Source of the DNA: Sulfurihydrogenibium subterraneum DSM 15120
GTDB taxonomy: Bacteria > Aquificota > Aquificia > Aquificales > Hydrogenothermaceae
Direction of reading: 5' to 3'
Assembly (NCBI RefSeq): GCF_000619805.1
Contig: NZ_JHUV01000001.1
Span: forward strand, 1-38,194
DNA length: 38,194 nt
A model generated the notes under the pieces. It saw only the letters and a program-made list of their open reading frames with translations. It did not search any database and was not told where the DNA came from. The translations under genes and the position numbers were made by a program. This document shows, in pieces, positions 1 through 8,894 of this stretch. Each line of letters starts with the position of its first letter. The stretch's first letter is position 1.

Positions 1-117
1 GTAGAGTTAGAAGTAGAGTTAATGGTACCAGTAGCTATGGAAGAGCAGATGAGATTTGCAATCAGAGAAGGTGGAAGAACAGTAGGTGCTGGTGTTGTTA
101 CTAAAATCTTAGATTAA
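1..117 (+). CDS. tuf: Elongation factor Tu, C-terminal end (partial)
   Basis: The first 38 codons of the window read as the end of EF-Tu domain III, with the hallmark stretch [18 protein letters not shown] and the terminus VVTKILD before TAA. EF-Tu is the GTPase that delivers aminoacyl-tRNA to the ribosomal A site; this end of the barrel contacts tRNA. The 5' part lies outside the window. rpsJ begins 14 bases after the stop, so tuf is probably the upstream member of the same transcript, as in many bacteria where str-type genes precede the S10 cluster. The identification rests on direct family recognition. Confidence 0.97.
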   Translation, partial: VELEVELMVPVAMEEQMRFAIREGGRTVGAGVVTKILD

Positions 118-131
118 TGTGAGGATAAGCG

Positions 132-440
132 ATGCAGGAAAAAATTAGAATCAAGCTAAAAGCTTTTGACCATAGAGTTTTAGATCAATCTGTAAAACAG
201 ATAGTTGATACAGTTAAAAGAGGCGGAGGGCTCTTAAAGGGTCCTGTCCCTCTCCCAACAGAAAGAAAAGTTTGGTGCGTACACAGATCACCTCATAAAT
301 TTGAACAATCAAGAGAGCACTTTGAAATGAGAATTCACAAAAGATTGATAGAGATAGAAAACGCAACACCTCAAACTATAGAAGCTTTAATGGATATAAA
401 TCTACCAGCAGGTGTTGATGTTGAAATTAAATTAAGCTAA
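132..440 (+). CDS. rpsJ: 30S ribosomal protein S10 (NusE)
   Basis: This 102-residue protein is of normal S10 length. It carries the typical core [16 protein letters not shown] near the N terminus and the loop segment [17 protein letters not shown] around residues 41-57. S10 is a head protein of the small subunit and, as NusE, partners NusB in rRNA antitermination. It is preceded by a purine-rich GAGGATAAG ribosome site and followed 14 bases later by rplC. It is the first gene of the S10 cluster, 14 bases after tuf, with no separate promoter or S10-type leader visible in so short a gap. Confidence 0.98.
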   Translation: MQEKIRIKLKAFDHRVLDQSVKQIVDTVKRGGGLLKGPVPLPTERKVWCVHRSPHKFEQSREHFEMRIHKRLIEIENATPQTIEALMDINLPAGVDVEIKLS

Positions 441-454
441 AAGGAGAGATGACG

Positions 455-1141
455 ATGCCTAAAGGCATAATTGGTAAAAAAATAGGTATGACAAGAGTTT
501 TTGTTAATGGAAAGGCTATTCCCGTAACTGTTGTTCAAGCAGGACCATGCTATGTTACATACATAAGGTCTAAAGATAAAGATGGATACGAATCAGTGGC
601 CCTTGCCTTTGGAGAAAGAAAAGAAAAGAATACTCCAAAGTCTCTACTTGCTATATTTAATAAGGCTAATATCAAACCTAAAAAAATAATCAAAGAGTTT
701 CCTCTAAAAGAGGGAGAAACATTAGAGTTAGGACAAGAAATAAGAGTAGAACAAGTTTTTGAAAAAGGAGATTTAGTAGACGTAACAGGAAAGTCAAAAG
801 GTAGAGGATTTACATCTGTAATGAAAAGATGGGACTTTGCAGGATTTCCAAGGTCTCACGGTCATAGATACCACAGGGCAGTTGGTTCTATAGGTTGTAG
901 AACAGAGCCAGGTAGAGTTTGGAAGACAAAAAGAATGGCAGGACATTATGGTAATGAAACTATAACTGTTCTTGGATTAGAGGTTGTTGATATTATCCCT
1001 GAGAAAAACGTTATCCTTTTAAAAGGGTCAATACCTGGATCACCAAATTCAACGGTTTTCTTAAAAAGTAGTGTAATTGCAGATAGAAGAAAAGGAAAAT
1101 TAAAATTAGCAAAATCAAAAGCAGCTTATGCACAAACATAA
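455..1141 (+). CDS. rplC: 50S ribosomal protein L3
   Basis: L3 is an early-assembly protein near the peptidyl transferase centre. The 228-residue product opens with the family signature MPKGIIGKKIGMTRVF and carries the conserved internal RSHGHRYHR / GRVWKTKRMAGH extension around residues 130-170. I chose the ATG at 455 rather than the in-frame ATG at 449. The AAGGAG at 441-446 is 8 bases from 455 but only 2 from 449, and family members start with MPKG-type sequence. It sits between rpsJ and rplD in standard S10 order. Confidence 0.97.
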   Translation: MPKGIIGKKIGMTRVFVNGKAIPVTVVQAGPCYVTYIRSKDKDGYESVALAFGERKEKNTPKSLLAIFNKANIKPKKIIKEFPLKEGETLELGQEIRVEQVFEKGDLVDVTGKSKGRGFTSVMKRWDFAGFPRSHGHRYHRAVGSIGCRTEPGRVWKTKRMAGHYGNETITVLGLEVVDIIPEKNVILLKGSIPGSPNSTVFLKSSVIADRRKGKLKLAKSKAAYAQT

Positions 1142-1159
1142 CTGGAAGAGGTGAATTAA

Positions 1160-1786
1160 ATGGAATTCAACGTAGTTAACAATAAAAATGAAACAGTTGG
1201 AAAAGTAAATTTAAAAGAAGAAATTTTCCAAACTGAAGTAAATCAAGGAACAGTTTGGGAAGTTATAAAATGGCACTTAGCAGCAAAAAGAGCAGGAACT
1301 GCAAAAGCGAAAACAAGGGCAGAAGTAGCTGGTTCAAATAGAAAAATATACCCTCAAAAAGGAACAGGTAGAGCAAGACACGGGGACATAAAAGCCAATA
1401 TCTTTGTAGGTGGTGGTGTTGCACATGGTCCCCATCCAAGAGATTATTACTATTCTCTTCCTAAGAAGGTTAGAAAGAAAGTTTTAAAAGGAGTTTTAAC
1501 TTACAAATTAAATAACAACGAACTTATTGTGGTTGATGATTTTAATTTTGACCAACCTAAAACAAAAAATGCCGTTGAAGTCTTGAAGAATTTTGGTTTA
1601 GAAAATTCTAAAGTTTTATTGGTTTTACCTGAAAAATTAGAAAACGTTATAAAATCATTTAGAAATATACCTAAAGTAAAAATCTTAGTCTCTGAAGGGT
1701 TGAACTCTTACGATTTATTAAACAATGAAAAAGTTATTATGTTTAAATCAGCTTTAGAAAAGATTCAAGAGAGGTTAGCGCAATGA
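1160..1786 (+). CDS. rplD: 50S ribosomal protein L4
   Basis: This 208-residue product matches the normal L4 length. It has the tunnel-lining loop rich in basic residues (KAKTRAEVAGSNRKIYPQKG and GTGRARHGDI, about residues 50-75) followed by the globular KNAVEVLKNFGL...VLLVLPE part. L4 lines the exit tunnel with L22, and in E. coli it also represses its own operon. No E. coli-type S10 leader is recognisable upstream, so such control cannot be claimed here. The stop overlaps the rplW start in an ATGA at 1783-1786, which implies translational coupling. Confidence 0.97.
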   Translation: MEFNVVNNKNETVGKVNLKEEIFQTEVNQGTVWEVIKWHLAAKRAGTAKAKTRAEVAGSNRKIYPQKGTGRARHGDIKANIFVGGGVAHGPHPRDYYYSLPKKVRKKVLKGVLTYKLNNNELIVVDDFNFDQPKTKNAVEVLKNFGLENSKVLLVLPEKLENVIKSFRNIPKVKILVSEGLNSYDLLNNEKVIMFKSALEKIQERLAQ

Positions 1787-2076
1787 GAACTGTATACGAT
1801 ATTATAATAAGACCTGTCTTAACAGAAAAAGCAGTTAAAGATAACGAAAAAAACAACACTTTAACTTTTGAAGTTGCCATGGATGCCAATAAAATAGAGA
1901 TAAGAAAGGCAGTGGAAGAAATATTTGGTGTAAAGGTTGAAGAGGTTAGAACTTTAATAGTTAAGCCTAAGCCAAAAAGATTTGGATTTAGATCTTCTGG
2001 TTTTAAGAAGGCTTGGAAAAAAGCAATAGTAAGAGTTAAATCAGAAAAACCTATAAATATAGCTGAATTAGTTTGA
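1783..2076 (+). CDS. rplW: 50S ribosomal protein L23
   Basis: The 97-residue protein has the L23 opening (YDIIIRPVLTEKAV) and the extended loop KPKPKRFGFRSSGFKKAWKK at about residues 61-80. L23 sits at the tunnel exit and is the docking site for trigger factor and SRP. Its start overlaps the rplD stop by four bases. It is followed after 11 bases by rplB with a GAGGTGAGAG-type ribosome site. Confidence 0.97.
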   Translation: MRTVYDIIIRPVLTEKAVKDNEKNNTLTFEVAMDANKIEIRKAVEEIFGVKVEEVRTLIVKPKPKRFGFRSSGFKKAWKKAIVRVKSEKPINIAELV

Positions 2077-2087
2077 GGTGAGAGATA

Positions 2088-2912
2088 ATGGGTGTTAGAA
2101 AATTAAAACCGGTGACAAACGGTACAAGACACGCGGTACTATACGACTTTGCAGAAATAACAAAATCAGAACCAGAAAAATCTTTAGTTGAACCTCTAAA
2201 AAAACATGCCGGAAGAAACAACCAAGGTAGAATAACCGTAAGGCACAGAGGTGGTGGACACAAAAGACTTTACAGGATAATCGATTTTAAAAGAGATAAA
2301 TGGGGAGTACCTGCGAAGGTTGCTGCTATAGAGTATGATCCTAACAGAAGTGCTAGGATTGCTTTACTTCATTATTTTGATGGAGAAAAAAGATACATTA
2401 TTTGGCCAGAAGGACTTAAAGTTGGTGATATAGTCAAGTCTGGTCCAGATGCAGAAATTAAAGTTGGGAATGCCCTCCCACTTGAGAATATCCCTGTTGG
2501 TACTTTAGTTCATAATATAGAATTAACACCAGGAAAAGGTGGACAGCTTGTTAGGTCTGCAGGTATGTCTGCTCAAATATTAGGTAGAGAGGGAGATTAC
2601 ATTCAAGTAAGACTACCTTCAGGGGAAATTAGGTTAATATACAAAAAGTGTATGGCGACAATTGGAGCAGTTGGATTGGCAGAACATGAGCTTATTGAAC
2701 TTGGTAAAGCTGGAAGATCAAGATGGCTTGGAATCAGACCTACTGTTAGAGGTACTGCAATGAACCCTGTAGATCACCCTCACGGTGGTGGTGAAGGTAA
2801 AACTTTTGGTAAACATCCTGTTTCGCCTTGGGGCTTACCAACAAAAGGATATAAAACAAGAAGAGGTTCCAAGTACTCTGATAAATTCATAATCAAACGT
2901 AGAGGTAAATAA
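2088..2912 (+). CDS. rplB: 50S ribosomal protein L2
   Basis: The 274-residue product is of normal length. It shows the L2 signatures [18 protein letters not shown] (around residues 43-60) and HPHGGGEGK (around residue 229). The histidine-containing loop of the second motif reaches towards the peptidyl transferase centre, and L2 is needed for subunit association. The C terminus is basic, as in the family. rpsS begins two bases after the stop. Confidence 0.98.
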   Translation: MGVRKLKPVTNGTRHAVLYDFAEITKSEPEKSLVEPLKKHAGRNNQGRITVRHRGGGHKRLYRIIDFKRDKWGVPAKVAAIEYDPNRSARIALLHYFDGEKRYIIWPEGLKVGDIVKSGPDAEIKVGNALPLENIPVGTLVHNIELTPGKGGQLVRSAGMSAQILGREGDYIQVRLPSGEIRLIYKKCMATIGAVGLAEHELIELGKAGRSRWLGIRPTVRGTAMNPVDHPHGGGEGKTFGKHPVSPWGLPTKGYKTRRGSKYSDKFIIKRRGK

Positions 2913-2914
2913 AG

Positions 2915-3214
2915 ATGGGATACAAAGGTAAGTGGAACGAAAGAAATAAAAATCCATATGTAAATGAAAAAATACTTAAAAAGATCAGACAAATGAATGA
3001 AACTGGTGAGAGAAAAATAATCAAAGTCTGGGACAGAGCTTGCACAATTACCCAAGAGATGGTAGGACATACAATTGCTGTTTACAATGGTCAAAAGTTT
3101 ATCCCTGTCTACATCCAACCTGAAATGGTGGGACATAAGCTTGGAGAGTTTTCTCTTACAAGAACTTTTAGAGGACATCCAGACAAGTCAGCAAAAGCTG
3201 TTAAGAAAAAGTAA
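2915..3214 (+). CDS. rpsS: 30S ribosomal protein S19
   Basis: S19 is a small-subunit head protein that contacts S13 and the A-site finger bridge. The family core is clear: [15 protein letters not shown] followed by [19 protein letters not shown] at about residues 69-87. At 99 residues it is slightly longer than the roughly 92 of E. coli, because the N terminus ([19 protein letters not shown]) is diverged. The ribosome site is AGAGGTAAATAAAG ahead of the ATG. Confidence 0.96.
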   Translation: MGYKGKWNERNKNPYVNEKILKKIRQMNETGERKIIKVWDRACTITQEMVGHTIAVYNGQKFIPVYIQPEMVGHKLGEFSLTRTFRGHPDKSAKAVKKK

Positions 3215-3226
3215 GAGGAGATGAAA

Positions 3227-3574
3227 ATGGAGAACACAGCAAGAGCAATTTTAAGATACGCTCATTTATCACCTTATAAAGCAAGGCAAGTTATAAACTT
3301 AATAAGAGGTAAAGACGTTGCTACAGCGTTAGCAACACTACAACAAATACCTAAAAAATCTGCAAGGATTGTAGAAAAACTATTAAAAAGTGCAATATCT
3401 AATGCAGAACTAAAAGGTATGGATATAGACAATTTATATATAGCAAAAATACATGCCGAAGAAGGACCAATGTTAAAAAGGTATACTCCAAAGGCTCATG
3501 GAAGAGCAACGATGATAAGAAGAAGATTCTCTCATATATACGTATATTTAGCTGAGAAACAGGAGGAAAAGTAA
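3227..3574 (+). CDS. rplV: 50S ribosomal protein L22
   Basis: L22 spans the large subunit and its beta hairpin lines the exit tunnel. Visible motifs are the helix [18 protein letters not shown] and the hairpin-tip region [20 protein letters not shown] (about residues 82-101). I place the start at 3227, giving 115 residues, rather than at the ATG at 3221. The GAGGAG at 3215-3220 abuts 3221 with no spacer but stands 6 bases from 3227. rpsC follows one base after the stop, so the two are likely coupled. Confidence 0.96.
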   Translation: MENTARAILRYAHLSPYKARQVINLIRGKDVATALATLQQIPKKSARIVEKLLKSAISNAELKGMDIDNLYIAKIHAEEGPMLKRYTPKAHGRATMIRRRFSHIYVYLAEKQEEK

Positions 3575-3575
3575 A

Positions 3576-4256
3576 ATGGGTCAAAAAGTACACCCTATAG
3601 GATTTAGACTTGGAATAACTCAAGACTGGAGATCAAAATGGTACGCTGATAAAAAGAAGTACACTAAAACTCTTCATGAAGATTTAGCAATAAGACAGTT
3701 TATTCAAGATAGATACAGAGCTGCTGGTATAGCAGACGTTATAATAGAAAGGCTTGGTGATAAGTTAAGAGTTAAGATTTTAGCTGCAAGACCTGGAATA
3801 GTTATTGGAGCAAAAGGTGCTGAAGTTGAAAAATTAAATGAAACGTTAAAAAATATATCTTCTGCAAAGGAAATTCTTGTAAATGTGGATGAAGTTAAGA
3901 GACCAGAATTAAACGCTAAGCTTGTAGCTGAAGATATAGCTCTTCAACTTGAAAGAAGAGTTACTCATAGAAGAGCAATGAAAAAAGCTATAGACTCTTC
4001 AATGAAAGCCGGAGCGAAAGGTATAAAAACACAAGTTGGTGGAAGAATAGGCGGAGTAGACCTTGCAAGAAAAGAATGGTTTATGGCTGGAAGAATGCCA
4101 CTTCAAACCCTCAAAGCTGATATAGACTACGGAACAGCAAGAGCTTCTACAAAATACGGAATACTTGGAGTTAAAGTTTGGATTTATAAAGGTGATAAGG
4201 TAGAAAGTAGAGTAGAAGAAGTTTTAAGTAAAGTAGAAGAAGAACTTAAAGTTTAA
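3576..4256 (+). CDS. rpsC: 30S ribosomal protein S3
   Basis: The 226-residue product opens with [14 protein letters not shown], the standard S3 start. It carries the KH domain with its GxxG-type loop ([11 protein letters not shown], about residues 77-87) and the C-terminal domain [22 protein letters not shown]3 sits at the mRNA entry channel and contributes to mRNA unwinding. AGGAGG precedes the ATG inside the end of rplV. Confidence 0.98.
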   Translation: MGQKVHPIGFRLGITQDWRSKWYADKKKYTKTLHEDLAIRQFIQDRYRAAGIADVIIERLGDKLRVKILAARPGIVIGAKGAEVEKLNETLKNISSAKEILVNVDEVKRPELNAKLVAEDIALQLERRVTHRRAMKKAIDSSMKAGAKGIKTQVGGRIGGVDLARKEWFMAGRMPLQTLKADIDYGTARASTKYGILGVKVWIYKGDKVESRVEEVLSKVEEELKV

Positions 4257-4280
4257 TGAGTTAATTAAGGAGGTTTAAAT

Positions 4281-4700
4281 ATGTCTTTACTACAACCGAA
4301 GAAAGTTAAATGGAGAAAACAACAAAGAGGCAGAATGAAAGGAAAAGCCTCAAGAAGAAATCAAGTTGATTTTGGAGAGTATGGTTTACAAGCTTTAGAA
4401 CCTTGTTGGATGACTTCAAGACAGATTGAAGCAGCAAGAATTGCAATAGTTAGGGAAGCAAAGAAAGGTGCAAAAGTTTGGATAAGAGTATACCCCCATA
4501 AACCTATTACTAAAAAGCCTGCAGAAACTCGTATGGGTAAAGGAAAAGGTGATTTAGATCAATTTGTAGCAGTTGTAAAACCAGGACATATTCTCTTTGA
4601 GTTAGCTGGAGTCCCAGAAGAAGTTGCAGCTGAAGCATTTAGAAAAGCAGGACACAAACTCCCTATAAAAACAAGAATGGTAAAACTGCAGGAGGTTTAG
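4281..4700 (+). CDS. rplP: 50S ribosomal protein L16
   Basis: L16 is a late-assembly protein that positions tRNA in the A site. The 139-residue product has the expected N-terminal [14 protein letters not shown], the [19 protein letters not shown] segment, and the [21 protein letters not shown] region at about residues 74-94. AAGGAGG stands 7 bases before the ATG. It follows rpsC after 24 bases and is followed by rpmC after one base. Confidence 0.97.
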   Translation: MSLLQPKKVKWRKQQRGRMKGKASRRNQVDFGEYGLQALEPCWMTSRQIEAARIAIVREAKKGAKVWIRVYPHKPITKKPAETRMGKGKGDLDQFVAVVKPGHILFELAGVPEEVAAEAFRKAGHKLPIKTRMVKLQEV

Positions 4701-4701
4701 T

Positions 4702-4899
4702 ATGAAATCAAGTGAGCTTAGGAAACTCAGCAATGAAGAGTTAAAGGAAAAAGTTATAGAGTTAAAAAAGAAATTATTTAATTTAAGATTCCAAAATAAA
4801 ATAGGTTCTTTAGCTAAAAATAGCGAAATAAAACAGACAAAAAAAGATATTGCAAGAATCTTGACAATAATAAGAGAAAGAGAATTAACTAATAAATAA
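4702..4899 (+). CDS. rpmC: 50S ribosomal protein L29
   Basis: This 65-residue protein matches the two-helix hairpin of L29, with SSELRKLSNEELKEKVIELK, the central LFNLRFQNKIG motif, and the closing IARILTIIRERE. L29 sits beside L23 at the tunnel exit, where nascent-chain factors dock. A strong GCAGGAGG lies inside the end of rplP, so the pair is probably coupled. Length and order (rplP-rpmC-rpsQ) are standard. Confidence 0.96.
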   Translation: MKSSELRKLSNEELKEKVIELKKKLFNLRFQNKIGSLAKNSEIKQTKKDIARILTIIRERELTNK

Positions 4900-4914
4900 T
4901 CAAGAGGTGAAGTA

Positions 4915-5178
4915 ATGACAACTGAAACAAAGAAAAATATAAAAGAGTTTGTTGGAAAAGTTGTAAGTAATAAAATGGATAAAACGGTAGTAGTTGCTGT
5001 TGAAAGAAAATTTCCACACCCTCTCTACGGAAAACAAGTAAAGAAGACTAAAAAGTTTTACGCACATGATGAAGAGAACAAATGTAAAGAAGGAGATATT
5101 GTTAGAATAAGAGAAACAAGACCTCTTTCTAAATTAAAAAGATGGATTGTTGTTGAAATCATACAAACGTCAGCATAA
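4915..5178 (+). CDS. rpsQ: 30S ribosomal protein S17
   Basis: S17 is a primary 16S-binding OB-fold protein. The 87-residue product has the family core [20 protein letters not shown] and the later [18 protein letters not shown] (about residues 61-78). A ten-residue polar N-terminal tail ([10 protein letters not shown]) precedes the fold. AAGAGGTGAAGTA is the ribosome site. It is the last gene before a 73-base gap that contains a promoter, so it may mark the end of the S10-type subunit of the superoperon. Confidence 0.97.
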   Translation: MTTETKKNIKEFVGKVVSNKMDKTVVVAVERKFPHPLYGKQVKKTKKFYAHDEENKCKEGDIVRIRETRPLSKLKRWIVVEIIQTSA

Positions 5179-5183
5179 TCCTA

Positions 5184-5212
5184 TTGATTTTACTTTTATA
5201 AAGTTGTATAAT
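5184..5212 (+). promoter_or_regulatory. Internal sigma70-type promoter before rplN
   Basis: TTGATT at 5184-5189 and a perfect TATAAT at 5207-5212 are separated by 17 bases in one of the largest intergenic gaps of the ribosomal cluster (5179-5251). The expected start near 5219 would leave a leader of about 33 bases ending in AAAAAGGAGAGC before rplN. It falls exactly between the S10-type and spc-type gene groups. The match is seen in the sequence; its activity is inferred. Confidence 0.7.
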
Positions 5213-5251
5213 ATTAGTTTGTCTTTCTAAAAAAGAAAAAGGAGAGCAGTT

Positions 5252-5620
5252 ATGATACAGAGAGGAACTTATTTAAATACTGCTGACAATTCAGGAGCTA
5301 AGAAAGTTCAATGTATAGGTATACCTGGTGGTGCTAAAAAGATGCATGCAACTGTAGGAGATGTTATAACCGTAACTGTTAAATCTGCTATTCCTAACGG
5401 TACTGCTAAGAAAGGAAAAGTATACAAGGCGGTAGTGGTAAGAACAAAAAAAGAGATTGCAAGACCTGATGGAAGTTATGTAAAAGCAGATGATAATGCG
5501 GTTGTTTTATTAAACAACCAGTTAGAGCCAATAGGAACTCGTATATTGGGTCCTGTTTGTAGAGAGTTAAGATCAAAAGGTTTTTATAGAATTATTTCTC
5601 TTGCACCGGAGGTAATTTAA
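5252..5620 (+). CDS. rplN: 50S ribosomal protein L14
   Basis: The 122-residue product is a textbook L14. It starts [20 protein letters not shown] and carries the conserved [20 protein letters not shown] (about residues 61-80) and [13 protein letters not shown] near the C terminus. L14 sits at the subunit interface (bridge B8 region). It is the first gene behind the internal promoter and is preceded by AAAGGAGAGC. rplX follows two bases after its stop. Confidence 0.98.
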   Translation: MIQRGTYLNTADNSGAKKVQCIGIPGGAKKMHATVGDVITVTVKSAIPNGTAKKGKVYKAVVVRTKKEIARPDGSYVKADDNAVVLLNNQLEPIGTRILGPVCRELRSKGFYRIISLAPEVI

Positions 5621-5622
5621 TA

Positions 5623-5982
5623 ATGATTAAGCTAAAGAAGGGAGATCCGGTAATTGTAATAGCCGGCAAAGATAAAGGAAAAATAAGTAAAATAAAACAG
5701 ATAGTTAAAAAAGATGAAAAAGTAAAAGTTGTAGTGGAAGGCGTTAATGTAGTGAAAAAGCACGTTAAGGCTATTCAAGGTGTTAGAGAAGGTGGAATTT
5801 TCGAGATAGAAAAGCCTATTGACATCTCAAATGTTGCTTATTACGATGAAACCTTGAAAAAACCTATTAAAATTGGCGTTAAGATTATAGATGAAGGAAA
5901 TAAAAAAGTTAAAGTTAGAATTAATAAAAAGACAGGACAAGTTATAGATAAAGTCTGGGAAAAAATTAAAAAAGAGGTATAG
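5623..5982 (+). CDS. rplX: 50S ribosomal protein L24
   Basis: L24 is an assembly initiator that binds the 5' end of 23S rRNA. The N-terminal KOW motif is plain (KLKKGDPVIVIAGKDKGKIS, residues 3-22), followed by GVNVVKKHVKA and a lysine-rich tail. At 119 residues it is longer than the E. coli protein (about 104), mostly through a longer region after the KOW domain. The ribosome site GGAGGTAATTTAATA lies inside the end of rplN. Confidence 0.96.
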   Translation: MIKLKKGDPVIVIAGKDKGKISKIKQIVKKDEKVKVVVEGVNVVKKHVKAIQGVREGGIFEIEKPIDISNVAYYDETLKKPIKIGVKIIDEGNKKVKVRINKKTGQVIDKVWEKIKKEV

Positions 5983-5985
5983 TAA

Positions 5986-6552
5986 ATGGCTGCTGTAGTA
6001 GGATATAAACCAAGACTTCAACAAAAATACGAAGAAGAAGTTATTAAAAAATTGATGGAAAGGTTTGGGTATAAAAGCCCAATGGAAGTTCCAAGATTAA
6101 AGAAGATAGTTATAAACATGGGTGTTGGTGAAGCCGTCGGAGATATTAAGCAACTAGATAGAGCTGTTGAAGACCTTACAGCGATAGCAGCCCAAAAACC
6201 TGTTATCACAAGGGCAAAAAAATCAGAAGCTGCTTTTAAACTTAGAAAAGGAAACCCTATTGGAGCTAAAGTCACTCTCAGAAAAGATAGAATGTGGGAC
6301 TTTTTAGATAAACTTATCTCTGTTGCATTACCAAGGGTTAGAGACTTTAGAGGATTAAACCCAAAATCTTTTGACGGTAGAGGAAACTATGCTTTTGGTT
6401 TAGCAGAGCAAATAGTTTTTCCAGAAATAGACTATGATAAGGTTGATAAAATCAGAGGAATGGACATTATTATTGAAACAACAGCAAGAACAGATGAAGA
6501 GGCTTTATGGCTTTTATCACTGTTAGGTTTACCTATTAGATCAGGAGGATAA
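5986..6552 (+). CDS. rplE: 50S ribosomal protein L5
   Basis: L5 binds 5S rRNA in the central protuberance and contacts P-site tRNA. The 188-residue product shows [19 protein letters not shown], the [20 protein letters not shown] segment, and [20 protein letters not shown] at about residues 118-137. The N terminus is a few residues longer than usual. rpsN begins two bases after the stop, preceded by AGGAGG that encodes the last residues of L5. Confidence 0.98.
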   Translation: MAAVVGYKPRLQQKYEEEVIKKLMERFGYKSPMEVPRLKKIVINMGVGEAVGDIKQLDRAVEDLTAIAAQKPVITRAKKSEAAFKLRKGNPIGAKVTLRKDRMWDFLDKLISVALPRVRDFRGLNPKSFDGRGNYAFGLAEQIVFPEIDYDKVDKIRGMDIIIETTARTDEEALWLLSLLGLPIRSGG

Positions 6553-6554
6553 TA

Positions 6555-6743
6555 ATGGCACGTAAATGTTTAGTTGTAAAATCTTTTCAAAAAAAACCTA
6601 AATATAAAACTAGGGTTCATTCAAGATGCCCTTTATGTGGGAGGCCGAGAGGTTATATAAGGCAGTTTAATATGTGCAGGATATGCTTTAGAGAAAGAGC
6701 ATTAAGAGGCGAAATTCCAGGAATTAAAAAAGCAAGCTGGTAG
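6555..6743 (+). CDS. rpsN: 30S ribosomal protein S14, zinc-binding short type
   Basis: The 62-residue protein is the short zinc form of S14 (often called rpsZ). It has Cys25-x2-Cys28 and Cys41-x2-Cys44 flanking the conserved [12 protein letters not shown]. Longer zinc-free S14 forms are about 100 residues. S14 packs into the 30S head beside S3 and S10. The four-cysteine form is the common version in thermophiles and Gram-positives. It lies in standard spc order between L5 and S8. Confidence 0.97.
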   Translation: MARKCLVVKSFQKKPKYKTRVHSRCPLCGRPRGYIRQFNMCRICFRERALRGEIPGIKKASW

Positions 6744-6754
6744 GAGGAAATATA

Positions 6755-7165
6755 ATGATTACAGACCCAATAGCAGACATGATTGCAAGAATTAATAATG
6801 CAATTAAATCTAGGAAAGATGAGGTGGCAATACCAAATTCAAAAATCAAAGAAAAGATAGCTGAAATTTTAAAAAAAGAAGGCTATATAGAAGATTACGT
6901 AATATCTGAAGAAGATAAAAAAGGGAATCAGGCAACTTTAATAATTAAATTAAAATACTTAGGAAGAAGAAATACAAAACCTGCAATTACAAAAATAGAA
7001 AGAGTTTCAAGACCTGGTCTTAGAAGATACGTTCCAATAGAAAACCTTCCTTACGTTCAAAAAGGTTTAGGTATCGCTATTTTAACAACGAATAAAGGTA
7101 TCATAACAGATGCTGAGGCAAGAAAATTGAAAGTTGGTGGAGAAGTAATCTGCTACGTTTGGTAA
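6755..7165 (+). CDS. rpsH: 30S ribosomal protein S8
   Basis: The 136-residue protein starts MITDPIADMIARINNAI and ends with the conserved GIAILTTNKGIITDAEARK followed by VGGEVICYVW. S8 is a primary 16S rRNA binder that organises the central domain, and in E. coli it represses the spc operon by binding near the L5 cistron. I saw no clear S8-site mimic around rplE here. A strong AGGAGG precedes the start. Confidence 0.98.
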   Translation: MITDPIADMIARINNAIKSRKDEVAIPNSKIKEKIAEILKKEGYIEDYVISEEDKKGNQATLIIKLKYLGRRNTKPAITKIERVSRPGLRRYVPIENLPYVQKGLGIAILTTNKGIITDAEARKLKVGGEVICYVW

Positions 7166-7186
7166 TAATAAAAGGAGGCTATCAGA

Positions 7187-7732
7187 ATGTCAAGGATAGG
7201 TAAAAAACCCATAATCATACCAAAAGGTGTAGAAGTTAAGGTTGACAATGATAATACCGTAACAGTAAAAGGTCCGAAAGGAATGTTAACATACAAATTC
7301 CATCCTAATATGAAAATAAAAGTTGAAGAAAATCAAATAATAATTGAAAGACCTAATGATGAGTCTTTAAACAGAGCTTTACATGGTACTACTAGAGCTT
7401 TATTGAATAATATGGTTAAGGGAGTTACCGAAGGCTTTACAGAAGAGTTAGAGATCGTAGGTATAGGTTATAGAGGTGCAGTAAAAGGTAAAACTCTTGA
7501 ACTTACCTTAGGATACTCTCATCCTGTTGTTTATGAAATTCCCGAAGGAATTCAAATTACTATGGAAGGAACCAACCTAATAAAAGTCTCTGGAATTGAC
7601 AAACAAAAAGTAGGTCAAGTTGCTGCAAAAATAAGGTCCTTCAGAGAGCCAGACCCTTATAAAGGAAAGGGTATAAGATATAAAGGCGAAGTAATTAAAT
7701 TAAAAGCTGGAAAAACTGTTGGTAAAAAATAA
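7187..7732 (+). CDS. rplF: 50S ribosomal protein L6
   Basis: L6 lies near the sarcin-ricin loop and supports factor binding. The 181-residue product opens [18 protein letters not shown] and carries the second-domain signature [20 protein letters not shown] (about residues 154-173). It has AAAAGGAGG 9 bases before the ATG. It has a normal family length and the usual duplicated alpha/beta fold. Confidence 0.98.
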   Translation: MSRIGKKPIIIPKGVEVKVDNDNTVTVKGPKGMLTYKFHPNMKIKVEENQIIIERPNDESLNRALHGTTRALLNNMVKGVTEGFTEELEIVGIGYRGAVKGKTLELTLGYSHPVVYEIPEGIQITMEGTNLIKVSGIDKQKVGQVAAKIRSFREPDPYKGKGIRYKGEVIKLKAGKTVGKK

Positions 7733-7747
7733 TTAAGGAGTTGAAGA

Positions 7748-8119
7748 ATGGCTGCTAAAAATAGGTCAGAAGCAAGAATAATAAGACATAAAAGAATAAG
7801 AAAAAAAATTTTTGGAACACAAGAAAAACCCAGACTTGCATTTTATAGAAGTTTAAATGCAATTTACGCTCAGATTATAGATGATGAAAAAGGTCAAACT
7901 ATACTTTCTGCATCTACGATAGATAGAGATTATGTAGAAAAATTCGGTAAAAGAGGTGGAAAATCCATAGAAGATGCAAAAAAACTTGGAAAGTTTATTG
8001 CTGAAAAAGCATTAGCTAAAGGAATAAAAAATGTAGTTTTTGATAGAGGTGGTTTTCTTTATCACGGAAAAGTTAAAGCTTTTGCAGATGCAGCCAGAGA
8101 AGGCGGATTAAACTTTTAA
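7748..8119 (+). CDS. rplR: 50S ribosomal protein L18
   Basis: L18 binds 5S rRNA with L5 in the central protuberance. The 123-residue product has a basic N-terminal tail ([20 protein letters not shown]), the [23 protein letters not shown] core, and the closing [20 protein letters not shown] (about residues 98-117). AAGGAG lies 7 bases before the ATG. Order and spacing fit the spc group. Confidence 0.98.
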   Translation: MAAKNRSEARIIRHKRIRKKIFGTQEKPRLAFYRSLNAIYAQIIDDEKGQTILSASTIDRDYVEKFGKRGGKSIEDAKKLGKFIAEKALAKGIKNVVFDRGGFLYHGKVKAFADAAREGGLNF

Positions 8120-8133
8120 GAAGGAGAAAGGTA

Positions 8134-8718
8134 ATGGGAGTAAAGAATATTGAAAGATTAATAGAGCAAAGAATTAAAGAAAATCCTATCAATCCAGATT
8201 TATTACAGTTGGAAGAAAAAGTTGTAGAAATTAGAAGAACTACCCGTGTTATGGAAGGTGGAAGAAGATTTTCATTTAGTACCTTGGCTATCGTTGGAGA
8301 TAAAAACGGGCATGTAGGGTTTGGTCATGGTAAAGCCAGAGAGGTTCCACCTTCAATAGCAAAAGCCATTGCAGATGCAAAGAAAAGATTGATAAAAGTC
8401 CCTCTTATAGAAGGAACTATTCCGCATGATGTAATAGGTGAATACGATTCTGCTGTAGTTCTTTTAAAACCTGCAAGAAGAGGTACTGGTGTTGTTGCAG
8501 GAGGACCTATGAGACCAGTACTAGAACTTCTAGGAGTAACTGATATTCTTACTAAAATAATAGGTAGAACAACAAATCCAAACGCTGTTGTAAGAGCTAC
8601 TTTCGATGCACTTTTAAAGATAAAGAGCCCAGAAGAAGTTGCCAAAATAAGGTCTATTGATGAAGAGGTTATATTGAAAAACTACAAAATATACGCTGGA
8701 GGTGTACCAGTAAGATGA
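8134..8718 (+). CDS. rpsE: 30S ribosomal protein S5
   Basis: S5 helps set decoding accuracy and lines the mRNA entry tunnel. The double-stranded-RNA-binding-like domain carries GGRRFSFSTLAIVGDKNGHV and GFGHGKAREVPPSIAKA (about residues 42-75), and the C-terminal domain has the GGPMRPVLELLGV segment. At 194 residues it exceeds the E. coli protein (about 167), mainly because some 20 acidic/basic residues precede the first domain. The stop overlaps the rpmD start in an ATGA at 8715-8718. Confidence 0.97.
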   Translation: MGVKNIERLIEQRIKENPINPDLLQLEEKVVEIRRTTRVMEGGRRFSFSTLAIVGDKNGHVGFGHGKAREVPPSIAKAIADAKKRLIKVPLIEGTIPHDVIGEYDSAVVLLKPARRGTGVVAGGPMRPVLELLGVTDILTKIIGRTTNPNAVVRATFDALLKIKSPEEVAKIRSIDEEVILKNYKIYAGGVPVR

Positions 8719-8894
8719 AAATAAAAGTAAAATTGGTAAAGGGTTTAGCAGGTAAAACTGAAAAACAAAAACTGGCTTTAAGATCTTTAGGGTTAAAAAA
8801 AATAAACGATGAAAGAATTTTAGATAAAAATCCGATGGTTTGCGGAAATTTAGAAATTGTAAAACACTTAGTTAAAGTGGAGGAGTTGCAATAA
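8715..8894 (+). CDS. rpmD: 50S ribosomal protein L30
   Basis: This short 59-residue frame begins [20 protein letters not shown] and continues [17 protein letters not shown]...[18 protein letters not shown], the L30 pattern of a ferredoxin-like fold ending in a long helix. Its ATG overlaps the rpsE stop by four bases, and its TAA overlaps the rplO ATG by one base, so both joints suggest coupled translation. Its position between S5 and L15 is canonical. L30 is missing in some bacteria but present here. Confidence 0.95.
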   Translation: MKIKVKLVKGLAGKTEKQKLALRSLGLKKINDERILDKNPMVCGNLEIVKHLVKVEELQ

